The notes under the pieces are model-generated. The model was not told the origin of the DNA. It did not search any database and worked only from the letters and a program-made list of their open reading frames with translations. DNA of 64,000 nucleotides from Zeus faber. Lineage: Eukaryota; Chordata; Actinopteri; Zeiformes; Zeidae. How positions within the stretch are numbered: the first letter of the stretch is position 1; the number at the start of each line of letters is the position of its first letter. The stretch spans positions 3,183,084 to 3,247,083 of the forward strand of contig OY482850.1 of assembly GCA_960531495.1 (NCBI GenBank), in the 5' to 3' direction. Shown here piece by piece: positions 11,266-26,905 of the stretch. The translations under genes were made by a program, and so were the position numbers.

Positions 11266-12189
11266 TTTTAAAAATATAAATTAAAAAAAGCTCCCATTTT
11301 GAAATGAAAAAGTTTTGCAACATGTCAAAAATCAAATCAAATGAAATCATTAAGACCTGTTCTCAATCATATCACAAAAAAATCAGTTGAACTTTGAAAG
11401 ATGACCTCTCATAAATGGGCATGTTTACAGTCAAAATTAAACACACCCTGTAAGGACACATGAGAAGGAGAGGGGATTCCAGGTGAATGGCAACTGGCTG
11501 AGAAGCGCATGGTGGTTGGCTGGAAACTGGCTGGAAACTGGCTGAAAGCTGGTTGCAAATCAGCTGTCAGCCAGCTGGAAGAGGCCTCTTCAAGTTGCTA
11601 CTACTGTATGTTCATCTTAAAGGATAGGTTCTCTATTTATCAACCCAGGCATTATGGTGGGGCAGATAGGCAAACCACTTGTGCATTTTGTGACTCAAGC
11701 ATGAAGGTTTCAGGATATAATCTACATACCGCACGGTTTTACTTAAGACACGGAGGCAATCCAACCTCTGGTGACATTGAGGGGCGAATTCACAAAGTGA
11801 TTGAGTGGTGTCTGCAGCTGCTAAACCAGCGCAAATAACAGAAAAGGCGAGCGTCTAATTCACAAACCACCCGCAAACGGAGAAATGCACCACTAACGGC
11901 GCTGCCACACAAATAGTGTCCAATTCACAAGCACCGGTGCTAATAGCCATACATCGTTAGAGTGAAGGCTATTATCGTCTGTATAGACCTACATTGCAAC
12001 TGCGTGAGACAAAAGAAAAGCAAAAAAAGGCTCCACTGCGCAATGCTCTGCAAAGAGCTGGTGCAACTGAAGGGCCTTTATAAGGGGTGTCACGCTCAGA
12101 CATTCCAGTGATCTGTGAATTATATTTTGACATAATTATAAGGGGTCCAGCTATAGCTAACACTATTTCAAACAGAAGAACAGCAGAAG

Positions 12190-12789
12190 ATAAGAACACG
12201 GTTGTGGTGTGGGGATGGTGTGGTTTGAGCAGCCACACCTGTCCTCTGTCTAAGTAATTGGGGCCCAGGATCAGTGTACCTGTCATTGGTTGGTCTAACA
12301 AGCAACAAGTAAAAACTCAATCCCCACACACAATCAGGAGAGGAGCACTTGTCATGACACGTGTCCATCTGCTTCTGGGCTTATTCCATCTAGCCCACTC
12401 ACGAGAATAAACTGTGCGTCTGAAACCCTGTCAAATGTATCTCTGTGTTGGAGGTCCCTGAAAATGCCAATTGGTTGGCATGTGGTAGGTGAAACTGCCA
12501 CACTGGCACCCGAACAGGAACTCTCCGGCATAGGGAAGAGACACAGCAGCAACCCTCTCCCGACTGGCAGCAGCAGTACCCAGGGTATCCAAGAGAGAGA
12601 TTCAAGAGGTTTATTTGTCACATACTGTACATATACATACTGTGGTGTGTGGATGGGGTAGTTTGAGCAGCCACACCCGATGCTCATTTGTTGGGCTAAT
12701 GAGCAGTAGGTTTAAAACCCTATCCACACACACACACTCAGGTTAGGAGTGCGTGTCATGACACGGGCTCCTATCCTGAGTGTGCGCGC

Positions 12790-12834
<45 letters not shown>

Positions 12835-13795
12835 GGCAGCCCGTGTCATGACACAAGCTCCTATCCTGAGTGTGTGTGCGGATGGGGTTTTAAACCTACT
12901 GCTCGTTAGCCCAACCAATGAACATCAGGTGTGGCTGCTCAAACCACCCAATCCACACACACCACATACCCCCAAGCCTACTACCCCCACCACCAAGGAG
13001 AAAAAAAGATGAAAAAAAAAAAGTTTGAAGCAGACTCTGACACAGGGTTCCAATACCTTGAAAATTACATACACCGGACTATGAAACAGGGTTCCCATAC
13101 CTTAAATCAACAAATGTCCAAAAAAAAATATTGGTCCCCTGAACACCACGGTCGACTGGCTTCCTTTCCCCAGAGCGATGATGCAGACTCTCCTCCTCTC
13201 CTCTGGAGCGTGGGACCTCGAGCTGCTGTTGGCTGGTGAAGGCTGGTCTTGGCTGTCGCGGGTGCTGCTTGGGGGGGGCCTGGCTGCTGGGCCCTTGGAT
13301 GGTCCCGGCGGTGCCTGCTGGGCAGAGAAGCTAGCTGCCAGCGGTTACCGGTGGTTGTTGCTGCACCGCTTCTCCCCCGGTCCTCCGTCAGACCCCCTAG
13401 GTTCTGCTGCTGCCAGTCGGGAGAGGGTTGGTGCTGGGGCCACCCGTTGCTGTGCTGGTGGTTCCAGGGCGTCTTCGGGCGTCCCTTCTGTGTCCCTTCT
13501 GCATGCCGGAGAGTCTCTGTTCAGGCACCAGTGTGGCAGTTTCGCCACCAACCAAGTGGCGTTTTCAGGGCCCACCAGCACAGAGACACAGACGGTGGGG
13601 GGTTGTTAACACCAGTTTATTGTACAGAGAAGGCTCGGTGGAATTAGCCAGGAGCAGATTGAACATATCATGACACGGGCTCCTATCCTGAGTGTGTGTG
13701 TGGATGGGGTTTTAAATCTACTGCTCGTTAGCCCAACCAATGAGCCTCAGGTGTGGCTGCTCAAACCACCCCATCCACACACCACACATAAATAT
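12190..13795. repeat. Palindromic cluster of a repeat ending in TGTCATGACA
   Basis: At least four copies share GGGCTCCTATCCTGAGTGTG, a GGTGTGGCTGCTCAAACCAC block and a stretch ending in ATCCACACACCACA. Two run on the minus strand (about 12190-12600 and 12635-12763), two on the plus strand (12844-12965 and about 13390-13795). TGTCATGACA occurs at 12350, 12754 and 12844, and a variant at 13665, each marking a junction. The copies at 12190-12600 and 13390-13795 also share a flanking block (GCCAGTGTGGCAGTTTC, GCCAGTCGGGAGAGGGTTG). A GT microsatellite (12793-12832) lies between the inner arms. I do not recognise the family. Confidence 0.7.
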
Positions 13796-14234
13796 ATGGA
13801 GTGAAATGTCTTTGCAACACACCCAGAGATTATGCACAATAGTTTCTAAACCGAACATAATAACTAACCTCATTTCCACCTGGCTAACTAACTGAAACGA
13901 ACTGATTCCTAAAACGTAATGCAGTTAGTGAATAGAATAATATAAATAAAATAAAATACAAATAAAATAAGACTCAAAAAGGTCATTTAGAAGTGAGGGT
14001 ACAAAATAGAAGTAAAGGGAATAGAGTTATCTATATGGGATAGGCTATATTTATATACAGATATGTGCAGTAAAGTCCATGTGAATAAAGTGTTTAAAAA
14101 TGGAGATGTACAGTATACAACAGTATGACACAGCAATACAGTAACACCGAACAGAACAGAAATACAGCGCAGTATACAGTAACCCAGAACAGTGATACAG
14201 TAACTTGCAGTACAGTATGCTACATACAGTACAG

Positions 14235-15352
14235 TAAGGCAGTGGGGCCTGGCATTGGTATTGAAATGGTATTGAAAGCTGAACTATAGCCGATGAACTG
14301 CCATCTCACACAGTCCCCCTTCTGGCCATCCAGGTGCGTGAGCGTGGTATGTAGTACCTGGGAGACCGCGTCGTCCGTGGATCTGATGGGCCGGTACCCA
14401 AACTGCAGCGGGTCCAAGGTGTATGGGGGGGCACATATGTAATCCTTAATCAGCCTCTCGAAGCACTTCATGACCACCAAGGTGAGGGCCACCAGATGGT
14501 AGTCATTCAGGCAGGACGGGACCACCAACTCGGTGAGGGAGGTATTGAATATTATAGTGAACACCAGGGTTAGCTGGTTAGCACAGGTCTTTAGTACTCG
14601 CCCAGATTTGCCATCTGGGCCCGCAGCTTTGCTGATGTCCGCACGCATCAGAGCCCTCCTGATGTAATGCTCGGATACGCACTCGTCCCCAGTGGTGCAA
14701 TTCCAATTAGCAGCGAGCTAGCGGTGGCGGTGTTGTTCGCAGACTCTGTGTCACAGGAGTTCAAAAGGAGTTCAGTTCGTTGGCAAGGGAGGCGTCCACA
14801 CTCGTGGCTGGGGAGGAGCTGCTGTTGTAGTTCGTAATAGTCCACAGCCCCTGTCACAAGCGTCTGGTGTCCCGTTGCTCCATCTGTCGCTCCACTTTGT
14901 CCCTGTGTGTTTGTTTAGCCTCCTTCACCGCCCTCCACAGATTGTATGACGCCGCTCTGTAATTGTCCATATTTCCGGATACAGGACCGTCGTAAGTGGC
15001 CGTGCGAGCATTCAGAGCAGCGCAGATGGATTTATCGACCCACGGCTTCTGGTTAGGAAATATCCAAACTTTTACCGTGGGAACGATGCTGTCCGCTAAC
15101 GTGGCTATGAAGCTCGTACCTACTTCCGTAAACTTGCTGACGTCACTGGAACATGTCCTAGTCTACGTCAATAAGAGCATTCTGAAGCATGGTCTCAGAT
15201 TGCTCTGACAACCGCTTTACGTTCCTCGTCACTACCGTTCCTTGCGCGATGCACGGCTTGTAAACAGAGATCAGAGCAATGGCCTGTGGTCCGATTTCTT
15301 GAAAGCAGGGAGCGAGACGATCTTGTATGGTGTGTAACAGTGGTCCAAAGTT
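14235..15352 (-). mobile_element. Decayed LINE fragment, endonuclease end to RT motif A
   Basis: Reading from 15352 down: LDHCYTPYK and KKSDHRPL (endonuclease C-terminus, near 15350-15290), KPWVDKSI (near 15040), WTITERRHTICGGR (near 14960), then ISKAAGPDGKSGRVLKTCANQ (about 14640-14580), a YHLVALT block, LDPLQFGYRPIRSTDDA (near 14420-14360) and SSAFNT (14290). Several frameshifts and stops separate these blocks. It is a different lineage from the 6.8 kb LINE. Its possible 3' UTR may extend to about 13800. Confidence 0.75.
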
Positions 15353-15440
15353 CTATCTCCCCTGGTGGCACACATGATGTGTTGATGGAAATTCGGCAGA
15401 ACGATTCAGGCATGTGGTAGGCCAAACTGCAAACATTTGG

Positions 15441-15703
15441 TGGTTAAAGTTTCATCCAAATCGATCCACATACGGAGCAGAAATTAGTGAAAAGCCGACC
15501 AAATTTGACCCAAATCCCAGACATGATCTAAGTCATCGAACGCCAAACCGGGCTAAAATTATCTGTACACAACAATGACAGAAGTCACGAACGCGGTTAA
15601 GCTTTTGTTTGAACTGGTATTTAATTTCGTGGTTTAACATTCATCCAAATCGATCCACATACATAGCAGAAATTAGTGAAAAGCCCACCAATTTTGACCA
15701 AAA
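15441..15703. repeat. Pair of direct repeats about 73 nt long, 189 nt apart
   Basis: Units at 15441-15513 and 15630-15703 share CATCCAAATCGATCCACATA and AGAAATTAGTGAAAAGCC, about 88 percent identical by eye. No family recognised. Confidence 0.7.
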
Positions 15704-16159
15704 GTATCCAGGTGGTAGTGCTTGACCGACACGCCACTGTTCGTAAACAAAATGAACTAAATCAGATTACCAGGAAGACGCTTTATGACGTCATGATGCT
15801 ATTTACAATAAATGTGTAGGTTCTGATTCCGAATGTACATTGGCACCCTTTCCAGTGAGCCGTGTAGACTCCGTCACTCTGTAGTGGTTAGCGATTACAA
15901 ACTAGGCGTTTCTGTATACTATGTATACTATGTACTATCTATGTACCTTCTTACCTGGTAGATGTCTGTGGATCTGTTGGATTGAAATTTTATCTCTTTG
16001 GTCTCCATTTCTTCCTCCCATTTCTTCATTTCTTTCATTCTTGCACATTTTTAACTGTACATTTTACCTTTACCATGTGTTTATAGATATGTTTATATAT
16101 TTATTTATATATAAATATGTTTCTTAATAATTATTATATGTTGTATGTAAATATGTTGT

Positions 16160-16240
16160 ATGTAGATTGGAGTTGTAACGAAATAAATTTTCCCCTGGGA
16201 TTATTAAAGTATTTCTGATTCTGATTCTGATTCTTTGATT
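16160..16240 (+). repeat. LINE 3' tail with GATTCT repeats
   Basis: ATAAATTTTCCCCTGGGATTATTAAAGTATTT followed by (CTGATT)n is a standard fish LINE terminus; I give only its ends here as AATTTTCCCCTGGGATTA and TCTGATTCTGATTC. It has no adjacent coding part. Confidence 0.55.
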
Positions 16241-16289
16241 CATGAAAAATACGGAAAACCATAATTGTGTGAGTGCGTGTATGAGTGAG

Positions 16290-16315
16290 TGATTATACAT
16301 ACATACATACATACA

Positions 16316-16347
<32 letters not shown>

Positions 16348-16380
16348 CATATACACACACATACTGCATATATACATACA

Positions 16381-16414
<34 letters not shown>

Positions 16415-16480
16415 AATACATATATAAATATATATAGATATATATACACACGTATATAATCTATGTATATACAGTATATA
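16290..16480. repeat. Compound microsatellite (TACA)n, (CA)n, (TATA)n
   Basis: Successive tracts of TACA, CA and TATA, abutting the left end of a Tc1 transposon that inserted at a TA. Confidence 0.85.
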
Positions 16481-16487
16481 GATCATA

Positions 16488-17774
16488 TACACCGTATTCC
16501 AAATTATTATGCTAATTGGATTTAAGTGTCATAAACATAGATTTTTTTGTTTTTCAATTAAACTCATGGATGGTATTGTGTGTCAGGGCTCTTTGGATCA
16601 CTGAAATCAATCTCAGACACCTGTGATAATTAGTTTTTTAAAGGCATAATGAGGAAGGTTTCTGTCAGACAAATTCATGGGATTAAGAGAGCAGCTGCTT
16701 AAATGCCATTACAAAGCAACAAACAGGTATTTGAAGCTGTTGGTGCCTCTGGAGTCCCGCGAACCTCAAGGTGTAGGATCCTCCAGAGGCTTGCAGTTGT
16801 ACAGAAACCTACTATTCAGCCACCCCTAACCAATGCTCACAAGCAGAAATGGTTGCAGTGGGCAAGAAATACACGAAAACTAATTTTCAAACAGTCTTGT
16901 TTACTGATGAGTGCCGTGCAACCCTGGATGGTCCAGATGGATGGAGTAGTGGATGGTTGGTGGATGCCCACCATGTCCCAACAAGGCTGCGACATCAGCA
17001 AGGAGGTGGCAGAGTCATGTTCTTGGCCGGAATCATGGGGCTGGTAGGCCTTGGCAAAGTATATATAGTTTCTAACTGACTTCTTCCATGGTACAAAAAG
17101 AAGAACCATGCCTTCGGTAGCAAAATCATCTTCATGCATGACAATGCACCATCTCATGCTGCAAAGAATACCTCTGTGTCTGTGGCTGCTATGGGCATAA
17201 AAGGAGAGAAACTGATAGTGTGGCCCCTATCCTCCCCTGCCCTCAACCCTATTAAGAACCTTTGGAGCATCCTCAAGCAAAAGATCTATGAGTGTGGGAG
17301 GCAGTTCGCATCAAAACAGAAGCTCTGGGAGGCTATTCTGACATCCTGCAAAGAAATTCAAGCAGAAACTCGCCAAAAATTCACAAGTTCAATGGATGCA
17401 AGAATTGTGAAGGTGATATCAAAGAAGGGTCCTATGTCAACATGTAACTTGGCCTGTTAAGATGTTTTTTATCGAAATAGCTTTTGATTTCAGTAAATAT
17501 GACCTAATGCTGCAAATTAAAAAAAATACCATTTTCAGTTCTTTACAACTTTTAAAATGTTTTGAAACTCTGTTGTGCATAATATTTGGAACAGTGCATT
17601 TTGAGGTTTTTTTGTTTTTTTTTTAATACTGTTATCATTGGAATGTTTGTTCAAGAACATTCCAATTATACCCTAACAGTTGATGACTTGAATTATACTG
17701 ACTGTCATTTGCATCGACTATTTAGGAAAATCAGAGAAAAATATCATTTGCATAATAATTTGGAATGCAGTGTA
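16488..17774 (+). mobile_element. Tc1-like DNA transposon with both ends, dead transposase
   Basis: Terminal inverted repeats of about 25 nt (left TACACCGTATTCCAAATTAT; right its complement with two differences) are flanked by TA. Transposase remnants run from 16703 to 17460: GVPRTSRCRILQRLAVVQKP and NAHKQKWLQWAR (DNA-binding and linker), LFTDEC (first catalytic Asp), MHDNAPSHA (second Asp), then SPALNPIKNLWSILKQKIYE. The family norm is [11 protein letters not shown], so the third catalytic residue, Glu, is Lys here. There are several frameshifts and one small internal loss before LLPWYKKKN near 17080. The transposase is inactive on both counts. Confidence 0.9.
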
Positions 17775-17835
17775 TATAAATAATAGATTTACTCATACTA
17801 TTTAAATGTTTTATAGTCACTCCACATAAACCTAA

Positions 17836-18185
17836 AAGCCACCCTGTCACATTGCTTCAGATACTTTGGGGTTCATGAAGTGGCCAACAAGCTGGATCCA
17901 AGTACCTGTGCCAATCTCCTATTGTTCCACGCACTTACGGGACACAGTGTGACACAGTGTCAGCATTTGCTGGAAGACGATAGAAAACTGCAAAGGAGAC
18001 TTGGAAGGCTTTCCCTGAAGTGGCCGAGGTCTTCAATGAGCTCATGCAGATGTCAGGTGATGTGACTGAGCTGTCCAAGTCACTGTTGGAAGGCTTTGTG
18101 GTGCTGATGTACGATAGGATGAGCGACACTACGGAGGCGAATGAAACAAGAAACAGCTCTTCACTCAGAAATCCAGAGCTCTGTG
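17836..18185 (+). pseudogene. Decayed mobile-element gene with CXC (Tesmin/TSO1-like) end, 5' part
   Basis: Blocks in two frames read NKLDPSTCANLLLFHALTG, CDTVSAFAG, KAFPEVAEVFNELMQMSGDV, LLEGFVVLMYDRMSDTTEAN and KQLFTQKSRAL. These match, by memory, a repeated animal protein with HALTGCDTVSAFxGxGK near its middle and a cysteine-rich CXC end; it is multi-copy in fish, cnidarians and insects and is taken to be mobile-element-borne. Stops and shifts are present. The continuation is at about 18925. Confidence 0.65.
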
Positions 18186-18924
18186 TCCTGCGCTGAGCAC
18201 ACTCGGCTACGTGGATGTGCACTCAAGGCTTGCGGCTGGATGGGGCGTCGGGCTGGTTGAGACGGGGCGGGCCTCGTCCTTGCGTCGGAGCTGGCGGGCG
18301 GTTCGGGCAGGGTGTCGGTTTGTTTGCGCGGGACTTGACTCCAGGCCTGCTGTCCGTGCCTGGTGTCCACGGTCTGGGTTCCTCGCCTGCAGCTGAGTCT
18401 TGTGCCTACACGTGGGGGGGGGGTTGTGACGTGGGGGTGGGTTGTATGTGTGCACCTCATGGGTACATGGTTGGGCGTTGTTCCGCGGGCTTCCGGCTTC
18501 TCTGGGGGCTGGGGGGTCTTCTGTGGCTGCAGGGCAGAGTGCTATATAGGTGGCTTCGGGGCCTTTTCCGCTGCTTGGAGGCGCTACTATACAACACCAG
18601 AACCAAGTGAGTGGACACACACACGCACACCCACACACCTCTGTTTTGTCGATACATGTCATCTGATGTTTCTATGTTTTCCATGTACATGTTGTTGTTT
18701 GGTTCTATGTATATTTGTCTCACCTGTGGTGATTCCCCCCCCTCTTGGAGCAGTCATTAGTTGTTTGAAGACCAAAACATGGTAAGATTGTTCTCCAAAG
18801 AGAGGGAATGGTGGCGGTTCTGTGTAACAAAAAGCTCTGCTCTTGTCATCCCACAGGTCGTCCACAGGACAGGGTTGTTGCAAGCAGTTCTTGATGATTA
18901 AAGACTGAATAAAAAGTGGTATTG
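18186..18924. other. GC-rich insertion within the CXC pseudogene
   Basis: About 740 nt separate the two collinear halves of the decayed gene. The front (18200-18600) is GC-rich and G-biased on the plus strand, unlike its surroundings; ORFs there are shadows of base bias. A possible intron (donor GTAAGA at 18782, acceptor CATCCCACAG ending 18856) and a TAAAGACTGAATAAAAAG stretch near the end hint at a transcribed unit. Family unknown. Confidence 0.4.
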
Positions 18925-19211
18925 CAGGTTGAGAAGTTGAACTCCACTAGCAACAACACATTGGGCAGACCACCTATCAGGCCAATGTCTGGAGCAATGC
19001 TTTAGTACCTGAGCTGCCAAGCCCTTCATATTTGGGCTGGGTGAAGGAAGCAAAGTGATGGCAGCCACTGTGGACCACCCTTCAAGAAGTCTAACTGAGC
19101 TTGTATAAACTAATCCATTGTTGCTGTAAGAAAGGGTCGACTGCACACTGCAAGTGCAAAAAGGCTGCCATCAAGTGCACAGCCCTTTGTTCGTGCTCAG
19201 GAGACTGCTAG
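18925..19211 (+). pseudogene. Decayed mobile-element gene with CXC end, 3' part
   Basis: One frame reads QQHIGQTTYQANVWSNAL, PELPSPSYLGWVKEAK, WQPLWTTLQEV, LSLYKLIHCCCKKGSTAHC, KCKKAAIKCTALCSCSGDC, with stops between some blocks. The spacing of the cysteines is that of a CXC domain. This continues the protein begun at 17836. Confidence 0.7.
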
Positions 19212-19664
19212 GCTTTGGAAGGACACACATGACCATCCTGAACTGCTAATGTCATCATAGGGTGGGTAAAGAGATAGCGACATGACAACAACATTGTTCA
19301 GTCAAATTTGACACATTAAATGTACATTGTATGAAGTCCACTTATATTTTTATGCGTGTTTTACTTTATTTAAGCATAGTTTATAGCAGTCCAGTGCAAT
19401 CTATGTGTAATAAGAGCATAAAAATAAAACATAATTGGTGCATACCGCCTTTGCACCTGCGAAAAAATGAAAAAAATTATAATTTGACACCCGGAAATTT
19501 GTTCGCCCACTGCCTAGTCCCAGAGGTCAAATCTGAAATGCCTTCTGAAATTAAACTTCATGGCTTAGAGAAACACTGGAGAACATTTCATGCTTCAGAC
19601 ATAAAATCCATAATACCTTCCATATACAAGCTTATCTGCTATCAATATTATTAAAATGTTGGTT

Positions 19665-19775
19665 CCCATCATTTAGAAGCTCAACCTCACTGAACTTTAC
19701 CATTGAGAAACTTACCACTCTAAAGCAATCTCACTGTGCTTTTCTTAAATTGAACAGGGTAAACTTTCAAACATT
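19665..19775 (+). repeat. Short dispersed repeat (family R4), copy 1
   Basis: ACCATTGAGAAACTTACCACTCTA and the following CACTGTGC...GAACAGGGT block match copies at 39522-39625 (same strand) and, inverted, 34915-34985 and 48985-49095. Confidence 0.5.
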
Positions 19776-23854
<4,079 letters not shown>

Positions 23855-24019
23855 AGAGCCTACACTACATGAAATGAATCCCGGGGAGTGAACAAGTGAG
23901 AGAGTCAGATAGTCTCTTATGTGGCCCAGCCAGAATATAAGGAGGGGGAGAAGGAGATGGAGCCCTGGTCTCCCCAAACTCACTATCACTCCCTGTCAGT
24001 AAGATCTTATTCAAGCTGA

Positions 24020-24041
24020 CCCCCCCCCCCCCCCCCCCCCC
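24020..24041 (+). repeat. Homopolymer C run
   Basis: Twenty-two consecutive C bases; length may be an assembly or read artefact. Confidence 0.9.
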
Positions 24042-25076
24042 GATCCCCCCACCAAAAGAAAAAAGTACCAGGGCTCAACTCAAAAGCGATGTTTTCTGCC
24101 GCAATGCGCTCGCAAAGGAGAAAGTCTCTAGTTAATGGAAGAGAGGAGTTCTGTATGGATAATTCCAATCAAGAGACATTTGAATAGAGTTGTGACAGTG
24201 ACGAAGTGGCCAACAGTTTCGCCCTATTCACCTCCCTCTCTGACATGTCCCTCCCCACGTATTTGCGACTAATTTCCAAAATCAATAATGCAAGACCAAT
24301 GTCCAAATGCAAGCAAATATTGCCACTGTGCTCACACAAAGCTATTTTTTTTCTTTTTTGCTGCTTTGTGTATAATATTTCTTTATAACAGCAAATAGTC
24401 AGGTCTGTAATGTACTAAAAATGACTGTAAATCACAAAACCACTGAGAGGTTGCAACAAATATTCCTGACTGGCCTTTAAAATCTCCAGGCGTGAAGGTT
24501 ATTGCTTGTGCTACTTGCACAAGAACAAAAGTTGTCGATTGCTCACGGTTGTACCATAAATCTGCATGAGGCAAGCTCCCGGGTTTCTCTGGGAAACTTG
24601 ACCTCGGATTCCAGAAACTGAAGCGCACTAGGGTACTAGCAGAACAGAACAGAACGGAAGCTACTGCAACGCTGACATCAAAGTAAGGACACTGAGATGG
24701 AACTAGATACCAGGCAGTCGGAGTAAAATCATTAGTATCAAATACTGCCAAATACTGAGATTTTTTATGGATTATGATATAGATGCTAATATAAGGTAGC
24801 AGTGTGTGGATAAACCAAGCATTTGAATTGACCAACTGATTTGACAGCAAGCAATCAGCTTGTCAGTGTTTTAGCGGGTGTAGTCAGCAGACTGTCGGCT
24901 GATCGGCCTATTTGGGCGCTGTAATTGATTGCATTGATTTGCCCTGTCAACAACTTGTGCCAGTTTCATTTGCCATCAAATGTTCCTCAGTCTCTTGCTT
25001 TAAAATCAACCAGATTACATTCTCTCCTATATTTTGTTGGTATTTCAATGGTAGGTATCCTCACCCCTTTAAAGCA

Positions 25077-25694
25077 GTTCACACTTATTAGGTGCTAGGT
25101 ATTACTTTCTTGTACTGGGTTATACTCCACTTGGCCCCCAGAACATCCTGATTGCTTTATGGCATGGATTTATCAAGCTTCTGTCAACATTCATGAGAGG
25201 TTCTGGTCCATGTTGACATGAAAACATCACACAGTATGATAGAAATACACAGAACTCACCATGTTGGTGGAACCAGCTTGATGTGTGCACTTTGTGACAT
25301 GGTGCATTACTCTGCTGGAAGTAGCCATTAGAAGATGGGTAAACTGGCCATACATTGATGCACATGGTCAGCAACAATACTCAGTGTTTTAATTCAGTTG
25401 GCATTAAGGGGCCGAGTATGTGACAAGAAATCATTCCCCAGACCATTACACCACCAGCCTGAATCGCTGATACAAGGCAGGATGGATACATGAATTCATG
25501 TGGTTTACGCCAAATTCTGACCATACCATCAGCATGATGCAGCAGAGAGCCGAGAGAAACCATCCTGTCTGGCACCAAAAATCATTCCACACTCAAAGTC
25601 ACAGAACACATCTTCCTCATTCTGACATGATTGATTAGATATTTGCATTAACGAGCAGGTCTACAGGTGTACCTAATAAAGTGGCCGCTGCGTC
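25077..25694 (-). mobile_element. Internally shortened Tc1-like transposon
   Basis: The right end carries GGTGTACCTAATAAAGTGGC, the terminal repeat of a widespread fish Tc1 family; the left end (near 25085) is a diverged match, CACTTATTAGGTGC. On the minus strand, remnants read MVRIWRKPHEFMYPSCL, GGVMVWGMISCH and YPSSNGYFQQSNAPCHK. The family norm is QQDNAPCHK, so the second catalytic Asp is Ser. The DNA-binding region and the first catalytic block are missing, giving about 620 nt instead of the usual 1.2-1.6 kb. Confidence 0.8.
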
Positions 25695-25749
25695 TAGGTG
25701 ACTGATAACGATCATAAGCAGAAGAATCAAATTAGGAACATAATCACTA

Positions 25750-26210
25750 AAATAAATAGGTAATTCATAAAACTTTAAGAGCACCAGGAATAATAGAGAA
25801 TGTCTTTTGGTTCTGCTCGTGGGCACTACGTGTTTCCTGCGCCAAGAAGCGGGTAAGTGGGTGTTGAGGCTGCAGGCAGGAAACCAGGGGGCATGAACTG
25901 TCCTTGAGTATGTTAGTGAGAGTTTGCGGGGTGGCCTCATGACGCCTTTTACTCAGTGATGGAAGAAAGAAGATGGAATGCCGATGATTCTGCAGAAAGG
26001 TTTTTGTACCCTCTTCAGCTCCTCCGAGAGGCTTTTGTCAGCCCACCCCAAACTGGGCTGACATACTCAAGAATTGGACAAATGAAGGTCAGGTATATTT
26101 GTTTTAGAATGTCACATGGGAGACCAGCTCTTTTGGCAACACTGAGGTAATGGATTCTTGGCCTAGTCTCTGAGAGAATAAACTTGATGTGGCATCCCAT
26201 GACAAATCAG
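25750..26210 (-). mobile_element. LINE fragment, C-terminal end of reverse transcriptase ORF
   Basis: The minus strand reads LSVAKRAGLPCDILKQIYL, then CPILEYVSPVWGGLTKASRR, KPFCRIIGIPS and, in another frame, VVPTSRTKRHSLLF. This is the post-RT thumb and tail (pattern LEYASPVWxxGL ... VQKRALRII ... RTKRH) of a LINE from yet another lineage. It abuts the Tc1 at 25694. Confidence 0.65.
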
Positions 26211-26311
26211 ATTATATCTGAACTCCGAATAGGAGTTGAGACTCTAGGTGGAGACTCTACTGATGTTTTGTCCAGAAAATGTTGGAGGCAGTGGAGAGGG
26301 GATCACTTCCG

Positions 26312-26340
26312 GCACTGAGCTTGGAGCCCAAGCTCAGTGC
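26312..26340. repeat. Perfect 13-bp hairpin with 3-nt loop
   Basis: GCACTGAGCTTGG, AGC, then the exact reverse complement of the first arm. Confidence 0.9.
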
Positions 26341-26739
26341 TGGGAGGGTATCAGCCAAAAAATAAAAAAAGCCAAATAAATATGAATGCTGCAGTGGGGG
26401 TACAAGGCACTACAAACACGACTTCAAACGTCCATCTCCAATGCGACAGTTGAGCTTTGAGGTGTACAGAAAGAGATAAAAAAAGAGATGTGTTCAGAAG
26501 TTGTTAAAACATAGAAGACAGAGAAATCTCCAATTGTGTGTGTTGTCATCTATCATTTTTGGTTGCCGGCAAATCTTTCATCCTATTTAGTTTACCATTA
26601 CTCATGACTGATGGCAGGCCTCGAGAGGTGTTTACGTGGGGTTGACACAGATAATTAAATTGGTAGCCGAGTCAGAACAGAGTGCAGTCAAATAACGATG
26701 TATACATTTTTTCTGTTACATTATACAGTATATTATTAA

Positions 26740-26844
26740 TATAAATGTATAATATAATTTATAATATAAATATATTATAAATATAGTAATAATAAACAAT
26801 TTATTATTTATAATTATTATACTATAATAATAATAATAATAATA

Positions 26845-26880
<36 letters not shown>

Positions 26881-26905
26881 TTTATTTTTATTTTTTATTA
26901 TTTTA
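26740..26905. repeat. AT-rich (TAA)n/(TTA)n inverted microsatellite
   Basis: A run of TAA units turns into a run of TTA units around 26844, so the tract is self-complementary. Confidence 0.85.

Noticed and set aside
11640-12140. Possible Harbinger-type element
   Set aside because: GCGCAAATAAC and 'AATTCACAA' words recur, but I could not find paired ends or a transposase.
18207-18785. Overlapping ORFs up to 151 residues in the GC-rich insertion
   Set aside because: Low stop density from base composition; no motif, and several frames are equally open.
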